This document shows, one piece after another, positions 8,745 to 17,164 of a stretch of 64,000 bases of DNA. The translations under genes and the position numbers were made by a program. Numbering within the stretch: position 1 is the stretch's first letter; each line of letters starts with the position of its first letter. The notes below the pieces were generated by a model. The model saw nothing but the letters and a program-made list of their open reading frames with translations. It was not told where the DNA came from and did not search any database. The stretch is from Flavobacteriales bacterium (GTDB taxonomy: Bacteria; Bacteroidota; Bacteroidia; Flavobacteriales_F; PHOS-HE28): the NCBI GenBank assembly GCA_016713875.1, contig JADJOI010000003.1, forward strand, positions 3,224,001 through 3,288,000, read 5' to 3'.

Positions 8745-10694
8745 TCAGGCCACCACCACGCGGCCGGTCTTCCTCGACAGGGCCACCTTGGCGGTGTTGA
8801 GGCGCATCTTCTCGCGCAGGATGCCGGCCTGCTCCTCGGCCTCGGCGGCGGTGCGCAGACGATCATCGAGCTCTTCCAGCATGCGGTCCAGGCGACGTTC
8901 GCGCAGGATGTCGATGCCCTCCTCCAACGCATCCAGCAGCTTGTCGCGCTCGTGGGTGGTGTGGATGCGGTGGCGCTCCTTCCAGTTGGGGCTCAGCAGG
9001 TGGCGCTCGGTGAGCAGGTCGATGGCCAGGTCGCGCCAGCCGGGCTGCTCGTGGCCGGCATACCGGGTGGAGTCCACGGCCTGGCCCAGGTTGCTGGCGT
9101 GGCGATAGTCCAGGTAGATCTCCTTGAAGAGCGGCTCGTCGAACAGGATGTCGTCCAGGGCCAGCAGTTCGAACATGAGCTCGGCCACGCTGGTCTCTCC
9201 TTCGCTGCTGCTGCCGTCCTCGTTCTGGAAGGGGACCAGGATGCGTTCGTGGCCGTAGTTCAGCAGCATGCGCAGCAGGTCCCGTTCCTGGGCGTTGGTG
9301 CCTTTGATGGGCGCGGGTGGCGGTTGGGGCGGCTGCAGTTCGGGTGCCACGGCCTCGGGCGCATCGCCGGCGCCCTGCTGCTTGCGGTAGGCGCGGCGCA
9401 GCACCTTGTTCAGCTCGCTGATCAGCGCCTGCTCGCTCACCTCCAGCAGCCGGCCGCATTGCTGGATGTAGAGCTGGCGCAGCACCTGGTCGGGGATGCG
9501 GGCGATGCTCTCCACGATGTCGTGGATGGCGGCGGCCTTGCGCACGGGGTCGCCGCCGGTGTCCTGCACCAGCAGCTCGGTCTTGAAGGCCAGGAAGTCC
9601 TTGGCGCTGTCGCGCAGGAAGGCCTCCACCTCGGTGCTGGGGCGGCTGCGGGCGAAGCTGTCCGGGTCCTCCCCGTCGGGGAAGAGGACCACTTTCACTC
9701 CGAGGCCTTCGGCCAGGATGAGGTCGATGCCGCGCAGGCTGGCTTTGATGCCGGCGGGATCGCCGTCGTACAGGATGGTGACCTGCCGGGCGTAGCGCTT
9801 GATCAGCCGTACCTGGTCCTCGGTGAGGCTGGTGCCGCTGCTGGCCACCACGTTGTGGATGCCGGCCTGGTGCAGGCTGATCACATCGGTGTAGCCCTCC
9901 ACGAGCAGGCAGGTGCCGCTGTCGGCGATGGCCTTCTTGGCGAAGTGGATGCCGTAGAGCGAGCGGCTCTTGATGTAGAGGGCGCTCTCCGGGCTGTTGA
10001 AGTACTTGGGCAGCTTCTTGTCGCTGCGCAGGGTGCGTGCCCCGAAGGCGATCACCTGGCCGCCCAGGCCGTGCACGGGGAAGGTGACGCGGCCGGCGAA
10101 GAAGTCCCAGGCCGTACCGTCCTCGCGCCGCTTGATCCAACCGGCCTTTTCCAGCAGCTCGGGGTCAAAGCCCTGGGCGCGGGCGGCGGCGGCGAAGGCG
10201 GCACCCTGCTCGGGCACATAGCCCAGCTGGAAGGTGCGGACCACCTCGTCGCGGAAGCCGCGTTCGCGGAAGTAGGCCAGGCCGATGCGGCGCCCTTCGT
10301 CCGTGTCCCACAGCTGGCCCACGCTCCAATCGGTGGCGAAGCGCTGGATGGCGGCCAGGCTCTCGCGCTCGCTGTGCTCCAGCTGCTGCTCCGGGGTGGC
10401 CTCGGCCTCCGGCAGGTCGATGGCATACCGCTTGGCCAGCCAGCGGATGGCCTCCACGTAGCTCAGGTGCTCGTGCTTCTGCAGGAAGGTGATGGCATCG
10501 CCGGCCTCGCCGCAGCCGAAGCACTTGAAGATGCCCAGCGCCGGACTGACGTTGAAGCTGGGCGTCTTCTCGTTGTGGAAAGGGCACAGGCCCAGGTAGC
10601 GGGGACCCTTGCGCTTCAGGGCCACGAAGTCGCCCACGACCTCCTCGACGCGGACGGCGTCCTTGACGCGTTGGATGGCATCGGGGGCGATCAC
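8745..10694 (-). CDS. dnaG: DNA primase
   Basis: Encodes 649 residues with the standard primase architecture: an N-terminal CHC2 zinc-binding domain (Cys37, His40, Cys58, Cys61 in LCPFH and KCFGCG), a TOPRIM catalytic core with LLVEGYTDV and LYDGDPAG, and a C-terminal helicase-interacting region. It makes RNA primers at the replication fork with DnaB. The start is GTG 10694, giving MIAPDAIQRV; a TACCTTCG box (minus strand) lies at 10722-10729. Length is normal for the family. It ends directly against the convergent gene. Confidence 0.95.
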   Translation of the reverse strand: MIAPDAIQRVKDAVRVEEVVGDFVALKRKGPRYLGLCPFHNEKTPSFNVSPALGIFKCFGCGEAGDAITFLQKHEHLSYVEAIRWLAKRYAIDLPEAEATPEQQLEHSERESLAAIQRFATDWSVGQLWDTDEGRRIGLAYFRERGFRDEVVRTFQLGYVPEQGAAFAAAARAQGFDPELLEKAGWIKRREDGTAWDFFAGRVTFPVHGLGGQVIAFGARTLRSDKKLPKYFNSPESALYIKSRSLYGIHFAKKAIADSGTCLLVEGYTDVISLHQAGIHNVVASSGTSLTEDQVRLIKRYARQVTILYDGDPAGIKASLRGIDLILAEGLGVKVVLFPDGEDPDSFARSRPSTEVEAFLRDSAKDFLAFKTELLVQDTGGDPVRKAAAIHDIVESIARIPDQVLRQLYIQQCGRLLEVSEQALISELNKVLRRAYRKQQGAGDAPEAVAPELQPPQPPPAPIKGTNAQERDLLRMLLNYGHERILVPFQNEDGSSSEGETSVAELMFELLALDDILFDEPLFKEIYLDYRHASNLGQAVDSTRYAGHEQPGWRDLAIDLLTERHLLSPNWKERHRIHTTHERDKLLDALEEGIDILRERRLDRMLEELDDRLRTAAEAEEQAGILREKMRLNTAKVALSRKTGRVVVA

Positions 10695-10721
10695 AGGGCG
10701 GCCCGCACGTTCAGCGGGGAT

Positions 10722-10729
10722 CGAAGGTA
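10722..10729 (-). promoter_or_regulatory. dnaG promoter -7 box
   Basis: TACCTTCG on the minus strand, 27 bases before the GTG start of dnaG, matching the recurrent -7 element of this genome. Confidence 0.45.
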
Positions 10730-10748
10730 AGGCGCGCCCGCCCGGCGA

Positions 10749-11189
10749 TCAGCGTTCGGCCGTCACCGTACCGGTGCTGTCGTACACCACGGTCTTGAGC
10801 AGGGCTCCTGCATCGTCGTGGAAGCGCCACTCGCCCACGGCGGTGCCGTGGTGGTTCTGGCCCAGGTAGCGCACCGAACCATTGGGGTGGAAGACCACCA
10901 CCGGGCCATGGGGGCGGCCATCGCGGTATTCCGTCTGGCTCAACAGGCGGCCCTGCGGGGTGAAGCTGCGCCAGATGCCGTGGCGGTCCCCGTCGCGCAA
11001 CACCCCGCGCAGGGTGGTGCCGTCGGGCAGCTGCTGCACCTGCGGACCGTTCAGCGTGTCGCGCGGGATCGTGCCGGTGGTCATGACCTCCGGGGTGCTT
11101 GGGGCGGGGGAGCCGCAGCCCGGGGCATGCATGAGGCTGGTGAACAGGGCAACGAACGCAACGGGGCGGAGGGACACTGGGCGGATCAT
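10749..11189 (-). CDS. Lipoprotein with MORN-like (YwqK-type) repeats
   Basis: A 146-residue protein with an N-terminal hydrophobic segment and a Cys at APGCGSP that could be lipidated. From about residue 50 it contains three to four MORN-variant units (DGTTLRG, DGDRHGIWRSF, DGRPHGPVVVF, HHGTAVGEWRF), as in the YwqK/toxin-antitoxin MORN family of Bacteroidota. Such repeats bind proteins or lipids; no enzyme activity is expected. Its ATG overlaps the stop of the upstream prenyl synthase gene (ATGA), so the two are probably translationally coupled. Confidence 0.7.
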   Translation of the reverse strand: MIRPVSLRPVAFVALFTSLMHAPGCGSPAPSTPEVMTTGTIPRDTLNGPQVQQLPDGTTLRGVLRDGDRHGIWRSFTPQGRLLSQTEYRDGRPHGPVVVFHPNGSVRYLGQNHHGTAVGEWRFHDDAGALLKTVVYDSTGTVTAER

Positions 11190-12172
11190 TTCTCGCGGTC
11201 CACGGTGAGCTGCACGAGGCCCTCGAGGGAGCGGCGCGCGGGGGTGTCGGCAAAGGTGTGCAGTACGGCCAGGGCCTGGTCGCGGTGTTCCAGCATGCGC
11301 TGCCGGGCATGGGCCACGCCGCCGACCTCCACCACGCGGCGCACCACGCGGTCCACGGCGGCGGGGTCCTGCTTGCGGGCCTTCACGGCACGCACCATCC
11401 AGCGGCGGTCGTTGGGGGGCACCTGGCGCAGGGCGTGGATCAGGGGCAGGGTGAGCTTGCGCTCCTTGATGTCCAGCCCGGTGGGCTTTCCGGTGCGGGC
11501 GCTGCCGTGGCCGTCAACGGGGTAGTCGAACAGGTCGTCCTTGATCTGGAAGGCGATGCCGGCCAGTTCGCCGAAGCGCCGCATGCGCTCCACCTCCTCG
11601 GGTGTGGCGCCACCGGCCGCGGCCCCGCTGGCGCAGCACGCGGCGATGAGGCTGGCGGTCTTCTGGCGGATGATGTCGAAGTAGACCTCCTCGCTGAAGT
11701 TCAGGGAGCGCGCCTTCTCCAGCTGCAGCAGTTCGCCCTCGCTGATCTCGCGCACGGCGCGGCTCACGATGCGCAGCAGCTCGAACTGGCCCTTGTCCAC
11801 GGCGAGCAGCAGGCCCCGGCTCAGCAGGTAGTCGCCCACCAGCACGGCGATCTTGTTCTTCCACAGCGCGTTGATGCTGAAGAAGCCGCGGCGCAGCGGG
11901 CTGCCATCCACCACATCGTCGTGCACCAGCGTGGCGGTATGCAGCAGTTCGATGAGGCTGGCGGCCACGAAGCCATCGTCGTTCACCGGGCCGAACTGGC
12001 GTGCGCTGAGCAGGGTGAACATGGGGCGCATCTGCTTGCCCTTGCGCTTCACGATGTAGTGCATCACCCGGTCCAGCAGGGCCACACGGCTGCGCATGGC
12101 CTCGCGGAAGCGCCCCTCGAACACGCGCATCTCCTCGGCGATGGGGCGCTGGATCTCCTCGAGGCTGGGCAT
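11186..12172 (-). CDS. Trans-polyprenyl diphosphate synthase
   Basis: A 328-residue all-alpha isoprenoid chain-elongating enzyme. The two aspartate-rich Mg-binding motifs are visible: LVHDDVVDGS (about residue 85-95) and FQIKDDLFDY (about 215-225), with GKQMRP near the start and GKPTGLDIKERK after the second motif. It condenses IPP with an allylic diphosphate; long-chain products of this type make the quinone side chain (octaprenyl-type synthase), but chain length cannot be read from the sequence with certainty. I start at ATG 12172 (MPSLEEIQRPI), preceded by a CATCTTTG box. It belongs to the same isoprenoid theme as ispD and ispG in this window. Confidence 0.9.
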   Translation of the reverse strand: MPSLEEIQRPIAEEMRVFEGRFREAMRSRVALLDRVMHYIVKRKGKQMRPMFTLLSARQFGPVNDDGFVAASLIELLHTATLVHDDVVDGSPLRRGFFSINALWKNKIAVLVGDYLLSRGLLLAVDKGQFELLRIVSRAVREISEGELLQLEKARSLNFSEEVYFDIIRQKTASLIAACCASGAAAGGATPEEVERMRRFGELAGIAFQIKDDLFDYPVDGHGSARTGKPTGLDIKERKLTLPLIHALRQVPPNDRRWMVRAVKARKQDPAAVDRVVRRVVEVGGVAHARQRMLEHRDQALAVLHTFADTPARRSLEGLVQLTVDREK

Positions 12173-12240
12173 GGACCGGGGGCGAAGTGGCAAAGATGCG
12201 CATGGACCGGGCCGTGGCCGTGCGGATCGGGGCGGCGCCT

Positions 12241-12248
12241 TACATTCG
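12241..12248 (+). promoter_or_regulatory. Promoter -7 box for the barrel protein
   Basis: TACATTCG ends 6 bases before the ATG at 12255, again predicting a very short or absent leader. Confidence 0.4.
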
Positions 12249-12254
12249 TGGGGC

Positions 12255-12977
12255 ATGCGCACCTCCTTGTCCCGTGTCGTACCCGTGCTCGTCGCCCTGC
12301 TGCTGGCCGTTCCGGCCTGGGCGCAAGGCAAACCGGCCAAGAAAAAGACCGGCGTGGTGCTGTACCGCGATATGGTGGCGGCCAAGTGGGACACGGTGAA
12401 GTGCGTCAAGAACGCCATCAAGCTCAACCCACTGCTCTTCTTCCGCGGCGAGATCCCACTGTTGTATGAGCGTGCGCTCTCCCATCGCCTCAGCATGGAG
12501 CTGGGGGTGGGCTTCACCTGGCGCAACTACCTCAACCTGAGCGTGGGCAACAACGACGCGGACGATTACGGTGCGGGCACCAACATCATCGCCAAGCCCA
12601 CGTATCATCTGGGCATCCGTTGGTACCACAAGGACGACATCGAACCGCAGGGCTGGTACACGCAGCTGGGCTTCGCGCACATCGAGTACGTCAAGGACAT
12701 CAAGGAGAAGAACCCGGACGGCTCGTTCAGCACGGTGAAGAACCGCGACGAGCGCATCTACAATGACATCCGGTTGTTGAGCGGCTACCAGCTCCTCAGC
12801 GCCAGCAGCAACTGGCTGTTCGATGTATACGGAGGGGTGGCGTTGCGGAACCGCAGCCTGCAGATCGTCAGCGAAACGCTGGACCTGGTCACCGACAAAT
12901 GGACCTACACCGTGGAGGAGAAGAACGACATCGTGCCGGCCTTTTTCCTGGGCGTGAAGGTGGGGTTGGGCTTTTAG
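12255..12977 (+). CDS. Predicted outer-membrane beta-barrel protein
   Basis: A 240-residue protein with a signal peptide (MRTSLSRVVPVLVALLLAVPAWAQG). The mature part has alternating hydrophobic and polar strands with aromatic girdles (GFTWRNYLNLSVG, HLGIRWYHKDD, WYTQLGFAHIEYV) and ends in the strand FFLGVKVGLGF with a C-terminal Phe, as in outer-membrane barrels of about eight strands. It resembles the porin-like barrels of Bacteroidota, but I cannot assign a substrate. The stop is followed by an inverted heptamer array. Confidence 0.7.
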   Translation: MRTSLSRVVPVLVALLLAVPAWAQGKPAKKKTGVVLYRDMVAAKWDTVKCVKNAIKLNPLLFFRGEIPLLYERALSHRLSMELGVGFTWRNYLNLSVGNNDADDYGAGTNIIAKPTYHLGIRWYHKDDIEPQGWYTQLGFAHIEYVKDIKEKNPDGSFSTVKNRDERIYNDIRLLSGYQLLSASSNWLFDVYGGVALRNRSLQIVSETLDLVTDKWTYTVEEKNDIVPAFFLGVKVGLGF

Positions 12978-12989
12978 CGAGCGTGAGGT

Positions 12990-13111
12990 CGAGTGGTGAG
13001 TAGCGAGTGGCCGCGTGAGCGGGCCCACCACGCGCTACTCGCCACTCGCTACTCGCCACTCGCTACTCGCCACTCGCCACTCGCTACTCGCCACTCGCTA
13101 CTCGCCACTCA
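12990..13111. repeat. Heptamer array with inverted arm, hairpin-forming
   Basis: Positions 13035-13111 are eleven contiguous 7-bp units alternating CTACTCG and CCACTCG (last unit CCACTCA). A complementary arm (GAGTGGTGAGTAGCGAGTGG, about 12990-13010) lies before it, so the region can fold into a long stem. It fills the gap between two convergent genes and its last unit contains the stop codon of rlmN (13109-13111). A terminator role is likely; the array is not a CRISPR because no spacers exist. Confidence 0.85.
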
Positions 13112-14182
13112 CTTCATCACACGTTCCCCCTCCTTCAGCGCCGGCTCGTTCTTGTTGGCCAGTTGGCCGCAGGCGGCGTCGATGTCGCGTCCACGGCTGC
13201 GGCGGATGCGGGCGATGATGCCCTTCTTGTGCAGGTATTGCTGGAAGGCCTCGGCATCCTGTGCATCGGTACGGCCGAACCCGCCGGCGTCGATCGGGTT
13301 GTACTCGATGAGGTTCACCTTGGCGTGCACGTCGCTGGCATAGCGCACCAGCTCCTGGGCGTCGGCCAGGGAGTCGTTGAAGCCGCGCAGGAGGATGTAC
13401 TCGAAGGTGACGGGCTGGCGCGTGGTGCGCGTGTAGTAGCGCAAAGCGTCCTTCAGCTCGGCCAGCGTGTTCTGCTCGTTGATGGGCATGATGCGATCGC
13501 GCTTCGCATCGTTGGCCGCATGCAGGCTGAGCGCCAGGTTGAACTTCGTGCCATCATCGGCCAGCTTGCGGATCATCTTGGCGATGCCCGCGGTGCTCAC
13601 GGTGATGCGCTTGGCGCTCATGCCCAGGCCGTCCTCGGCGCTGATGCGCTCGGCGCTGCGCAGCGTGTTGGCGTAGTTGAGCAGGGGCTCACCCATGCCC
13701 ATGTACACGATGTTGGTGAGGCCTTGCTTGTAGTACTTGTGCGCGAGCGCGTCTATCAGCGCCACCTGATCCACGATCTCGCCCGCGTCGAGGTTGCGGA
13801 TGCGTTTGAGCTTGCCGGTGGCGCAGAAGCTGCACGTGAGGCTGCAACCGATCTGGCTGCTGATGCAGGCCGTCAAGCGTGTGGGCGTGGGAATGAGCAC
13901 GCCTTCCACCACATGGCCGTCCCAGGTCTTGAAGGCGCATTTCACCGTGCCATCGTTGCTGCGCTGCTCTTCGGCAAGAACGAGCGGACGTAGCACCGTG
14001 CGCTCAGCCAGCGCCGCGCGGAAGGCCTTGGGCAGGTCGCTCATGTCGTCCCACGCGCGGGCCTTCTTCTTCCAGAGCCACTCCCAGAGCTGCTTGGCGC
14101 GGTAGGGCTTCTCGCCCAGCTCCGTGACGAGGGACTTGATCTCGTCGAGGGTGAGGGAGCGGATGTCGGATGGGGCGGCCAC
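13109..14182 (-). CDS. rlmN: Dual-specificity rRNA/tRNA adenine C2-methyltransferase
   Basis: Encodes 357 residues of the radical-SAM RlmN family, which methylates A2503 of 23S rRNA and A37 of some tRNAs. The radical-SAM cluster is Cys113, Cys117, Cys120 (GCSLTCSFCATGK), and the C-terminal methyl-transfer Cys lies in RDIDAACGQL. The N-terminal helical domain (EKPYRAKQLWEWLWKK) is typical. Translation starts at GTG 14182, four bases after a TACCTTTG box on the same strand (14187-14194). The stop codon lies inside the heptamer array. A downstream HAMP or fusion is absent; length is standard. Confidence 0.95.
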   Translation of the reverse strand: MAAPSDIRSLTLDEIKSLVTELGEKPYRAKQLWEWLWKKKARAWDDMSDLPKAFRAALAERTVLRPLVLAEEQRSNDGTVKCAFKTWDGHVVEGVLIPTPTRLTACISSQIGCSLTCSFCATGKLKRIRNLDAGEIVDQVALIDALAHKYYKQGLTNIVYMGMGEPLLNYANTLRSAERISAEDGLGMSAKRITVSTAGIAKMIRKLADDGTKFNLALSLHAANDAKRDRIMPINEQNTLAELKDALRYYTRTTRQPVTFEYILLRGFNDSLADAQELVRYASDVHAKVNLIEYNPIDAGGFGRTDAQDAEAFQQYLHKKGIIARIRRSRGRDIDAACGQLANKNEPALKEGERVMK

Positions 14183-14186
14183 GAAT

Positions 14187-14194
14187 CAAAGGTA
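14187..14194 (-). promoter_or_regulatory. rlmN promoter -7 box
   Basis: TACCTTTG on the minus strand, separated by four bases from the GTG start of rlmN; a clear near-leaderless case. Confidence 0.5.
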
Positions 14195-14278
14195 CCGCCC
14201 CAATTCAGGGAGCTTTCAGTTGCTCAGGTCCATCGATGTGATTAAGGTCACGTGTCACCTTCGGACAGCGCGACCAAG

Positions 14279-14286
14279 TATATTTG
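14279..14286 (+). promoter_or_regulatory. Promoter -7 box, exact TAnnTTTG
   Basis: TATATTTG is an exact match to the Bacteroidota -7 consensus and ends 4 bases before the ATG at 14291 of the DNRLRE protein gene. Confidence 0.55.
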
Positions 14287-14290
14287 ATGG

Positions 14291-15205
14291 ATGATGAACC
14301 CACCGACGCCATCCCTTCTTTCAGCTTGCATCGCTCTGGCCTTTTCGGCGATCGCTGAAGCACAAACCACGGTCATTTCCATCAATGATGGTATTGGTGA
14401 GGACCTGTTCGTACATAGCGGGGTTGCTGTCCAGAACACGAATTTCAGTAACGTGGAGGCGTTGAACGTCTATGCTTGGACGAACGGCGGTGTGTTTGGA
14501 ATTAAACGAGCTTTTCTGAGGTTCGATCTCTCGATCGTGCCTGCTGGAGCTGTGGTCACAGCGGCCCGGCTTTCCCTTTTCTTTAATCCGGATGATGCGA
14601 TAGAGTCGGTCGACGAACATAGCGGGGACAATTCGTGGGTGTTGCAGCGCGTGGTCGGGTCATGGGATCCGACCATAACCACTTGGAACACTCAACCCAC
14701 GGTGACCGCCCAGAACGCGGTGACCGTACCGGCGACGACATCAAGCACTCAGGATTTCGAGAATATCGATGTCACCACGCTGGTGCAGGACATGATCGTC
14801 GCAGGCGAAAGTGGCTTTCGCGTAAGCTTGGTCGACGAACAGCTCTATCGCATGCTAATCCTAGCCTCCGGAGAGGACACCGATGCGAATCGACATCCTC
14901 GATTGGAGGTCGATTACACGTTGACCTCGCTGAGCTTGGCGGAGTTTACCTCGGTCCCACCCTTCAATGCGAATTGGCAGGTCGACGGTGCACTGCGCAT
15001 CGAGGTGAATGGGGCACTGCCTCCGGATACATGGCTCGAACTGGTTGATTCTTGGGGCAGGACTTTGGCCTCCACATCCATTTCGGACCGCATCACTGTC
15101 ATGCGCCCTGCCAATATCACACCAGGCGCCTATACATTGGTGCTGCAGACCAAGGAGGGTCGTTCCGTCGTTCGCCTCGTGCGCGCTGATCGATCGCAGG
15201 AGTAG
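14291..15205 (+). CDS. Secreted DNRLRE-domain protein
   Basis: A 304-residue exported protein with a signal peptide (cleaved near AIAEAQT). Residues about 25-215 match the DNRLRE/disaggregatase-type beta-sandwich seen in surface carbohydrate-associated proteins: KRAFLRFDLS near the start, GSWDPTITTWNTQP, VTTLVQDMI and a closing RHPRLEVDY. The last 75 residues (LELVDSWGRTLAS ... PGAYTLVLQTKEG) resemble a T9SS C-terminal domain. The gene is visibly lower in G+C than its rlmN and ispD neighbours, suggesting acquisition. The alternative start is the adjacent second Met codon. Confidence 0.75.
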   Translation: MMNPPTPSLLSACIALAFSAIAEAQTTVISINDGIGEDLFVHSGVAVQNTNFSNVEALNVYAWTNGGVFGIKRAFLRFDLSIVPAGAVVTAARLSLFFNPDDAIESVDEHSGDNSWVLQRVVGSWDPTITTWNTQPTVTAQNAVTVPATTSSTQDFENIDVTTLVQDMIVAGESGFRVSLVDEQLYRMLILASGEDTDANRHPRLEVDYTLTSLSLAEFTSVPPFNANWQVDGALRIEVNGALPPDTWLELVDSWGRTLASTSISDRITVMRPANITPGAYTLVLQTKEGRSVVRLVRADRSQE

Positions 15206-15211
15206 AGGTTT

Positions 15212-15874
15212 CTATCCTAGTACTGCTTCCGCCAATATCAGATCGAACGGTGTGGTCACTTTCATGTTCTGCTCCTCCCCTTCCACCAGCGCCACCTTCA
15301 CGCCCAAGCGCTCCACGAGCGTGGCTTCATCGGTGAAGGCGGGATCGTAGGGCTGCTCGAAGGCCATGCGCAACAGATCGGCGTGGAAGCACTGCGGCGT
15401 TTGCACGGCCAGCAGTTTCGAGCGGTCGAGCGATCGCGAGCCCTCGGCGGTGGTCTCGCGGATGCTCGGCACCACGGGCACCACGGGGATGGCGGCGGCC
15501 TGCGCCGCGGCCGTGGCGAAACAGCGGTCGATCAGTGCGGCGCTCACGAGCGGGCGCACGCCATCATGCACCGCCACGAGCCCATCACCCTGCACCTTGG
15601 CCAGTCCGGCCTTCACGCTGTGCCAGCGCTGCTCGCCACCGGCCACCACCTCATGGGCGATGTGGAACCGGTGTCCCATGCACAGGGCCTTCCAGATGTC
15701 GAAGTGCTCCCGCGGCAGCACCACGATGAGCCGCATGGTGGGATCGTAGCGGTGGAAGGCCTCGATGGTCCACATCAGCAGCGGCCGTCCTTTCACGGTC
15801 TGGAACTGCTTGGGCACGGACCCGCCCAGGCGCTTGCCGCTGCCACCGGCCACTATGATCGTGTGCTTCTTCAC
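15212..15874 (-). CDS. ispD: 2-C-methyl-D-erythritol 4-phosphate cytidylyltransferase
   Basis: Encodes 220 residues of the MEP-pathway enzyme that transfers CMP from CTP to methylerythritol phosphate. The nucleotide-binding N-terminus IIVAGGSGKRLGGSVPKQF, the VHDGVRPL motif and the VQTPQCFHADLL motif are present, and the end TTPFDLILAE is canonical. GTG 15874 gives MKKHTIIVAGG; a second GTG six bases upstream is possible. With ispG (41465-43411) it shows that isoprenoids are made by the MEP pathway. It follows queA on the same strand after a hairpin. Confidence 0.93.
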   Translation of the reverse strand: MKKHTIIVAGGSGKRLGGSVPKQFQTVKGRPLLMWTIEAFHRYDPTMRLIVVLPREHFDIWKALCMGHRFHIAHEVVAGGEQRWHSVKAGLAKVQGDGLVAVHDGVRPLVSAALIDRCFATAAAQAAAIPVVPVVPSIRETTAEGSRSLDRSKLLAVQTPQCFHADLLRMAFEQPYDPAFTDEATLVERLGVKVALVEGEEQNMKVTTPFDLILAEAVLG

Positions 15875-15923
15875 CGCCACGACGCAAAGGACGCAACGAA
15901 TGCGCAACGGGAGCTTCAGAATG

Positions 15924-15955
15924 AAGAAGCCGCAACAAAGGCGTTGCGGCTTCTT
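15924..15955. terminator. Hairpin terminator after queA
   Basis: A perfect 13-bp inverted repeat (AAGAAGCCGCAAC and complement) with a 6-base loop lies between the queA stop and the ispD start, both on the minus strand. It probably separates the two transcripts or attenuates read-through. Confidence 0.65.
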
Positions 15956-15987
15956 TGCGCTCGTAGCGTTGTTGCGGTGCTTCTTCC

Positions 15988-17037
15988 TCAGACGATGAGC
16001 ATCGCGTCGCCGTAGCTCAGGAAGCGGTACTTGTCCTTCAGGGCCACCTTGTAGGCGTTCCACACATGGTCGTAGCCCCCGAAGGCGGCCACCTGCATCA
16101 GCAGGGTGCTCTCGGGCATGTGGAAGTTGGTGATCATCCGGTCGGCGATGCTGAAGTCGTAGGGCGGGAAGATGAACTTGTTGGTCCAGCCGTTGAAGGG
16201 CTTCAGGTGGTTCTGCGTGCTGACGCTGCTCTCGATGGCGCGCATGGTGGTGGTACCCACGCAGCACACCTTCTTGCGGGTGTCCTTGGCGCGGTTCACG
16301 ATGTCGCAGGCCTCCTTGGTGATGATGGCCTGCTCGCTGTCCATCTTGTGCTTGGTGAGGTCCTCCACCTCCACGGGGCGGAAGGTGCCCAGGCCCACGT
16401 GCAGGGTAACGTGCGCGAAGTGGATGCCCTTGAGCTCCATGCGCTTCATCAGCTCGCGGCTGAAGTGCAGGCCGGCGGTGGGGGCGGCCACGGCGCCCTC
16501 GTGCCGGGCGAAGATGGTCTGGTACCGCTCCGCGTCGCTGGGCTCCGTGTCCCGCTTGATGTAGCGCGGCAGCGGCGTCTCGCCCATCTCGGTGATGGCC
16601 TGCTTGAACTCCTCGTAGGTGCCGTCGAACAGGAAGCGCAGCGTGCGGCCGCGGCTCGTGGTGTTGTCGATCACCTCCGCCACCAGCTCGTCGTCCTTGC
16701 CGAAGTAGAGCTTGTTGCCGATGCGGATCTTGCGCGCCGGATCCACGATCACGTCCCACAGAAGGCTGTCGCGGTTGAGCTCGCGCAGCATGAACACCTC
16801 GATCTTGGCACCGGTCTTCTCCTTGTTGCCCCACATGCGCGCGGGGAACACCTTGGTGTCGTTCAGGATGAAGGTGTCGCCCTCGTCGAAGTAGTTGAGG
16901 ATGTCCTTGAACTTCTTGTGCTCGATCTTGCCGTCCTTGCGGTGAAGGACCATCAGCTTGCTGCCGTCGCGGTCCTTGGTGGGGTAGAGGGCGATCTGCT
17001 CCTTGGGTAGGTTGAACTTGAACGCGGTGAGCTTCAT
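15988..17037 (-). CDS. queA: tRNA preQ1(34) S-adenosylmethionine ribosyltransferase-isomerase
   Basis: A 349-residue QueA, which adds the cyclopentenediol precursor from SAM to preQ1 in the anticodon of Asn, Asp, His and Tyr tRNAs, forming epoxyqueuosine. Family signatures include [12 protein letters not shown] at the N-terminus, [31 protein letters not shown] and [13 protein letters not shown]. Length is normal. A TATCTTCG box (17084-17091, minus) lies about 46 bases before the ATG. The lysine-rich N-terminal third contrasts with the G+C-rich codon use elsewhere but is typical of the family. Confidence 0.95.
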   Translation of the reverse strand: MKLTAFKFNLPKEQIALYPTKDRDGSKLMVLHRKDGKIEHKKFKDILNYFDEGDTFILNDTKVFPARMWGNKEKTGAKIEVFMLRELNRDSLLWDVIVDPARKIRIGNKLYFGKDDELVAEVIDNTTSRGRTLRFLFDGTYEEFKQAITEMGETPLPRYIKRDTEPSDAERYQTIFARHEGAVAAPTAGLHFSRELMKRMELKGIHFAHVTLHVGLGTFRPVEVEDLTKHKMDSEQAIITKEACDIVNRAKDTRKKVCCVGTTTMRAIESSVSTQNHLKPFNGWTNKFIFPPYDFSIADRMITNFHMPESTLLMQVAAFGGYDHVWNAYKVALKDKYRFLSYGDAMLIV

Positions 17038-17083
17038 GGTGTTGGCGTGGCTTACGGGCCCGTCGTTGGGGGGGAAGGGGCGG

Positions 17084-17091
17084 CGAAGATA
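17084..17091 (-). promoter_or_regulatory. queA promoter -7 box
   Basis: TATCTTCG on the minus strand upstream of queA, in the AT-richer 17080-17160 segment between queA and truB. Confidence 0.45.
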
Positions 17092-17164
17092 ATGTGATCG
17101 TTAAGGAATCGTCAAAGTATCTGAAAAACAGCGGATTAGGCTGTTGATAACCCCGTTGCGCCTC

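Noticed and set aside
8952..10730. A 592-codon open frame antisense to dnaG
   Set aside because: dnaG is unambiguous on the other strand with zinc and TOPRIM motifs.
13035..13111. Possible CRISPR array
   Set aside because: Units are contiguous 7-mers with no spacers and no cas genes nearby; the same applies to the array at 60019-60158.
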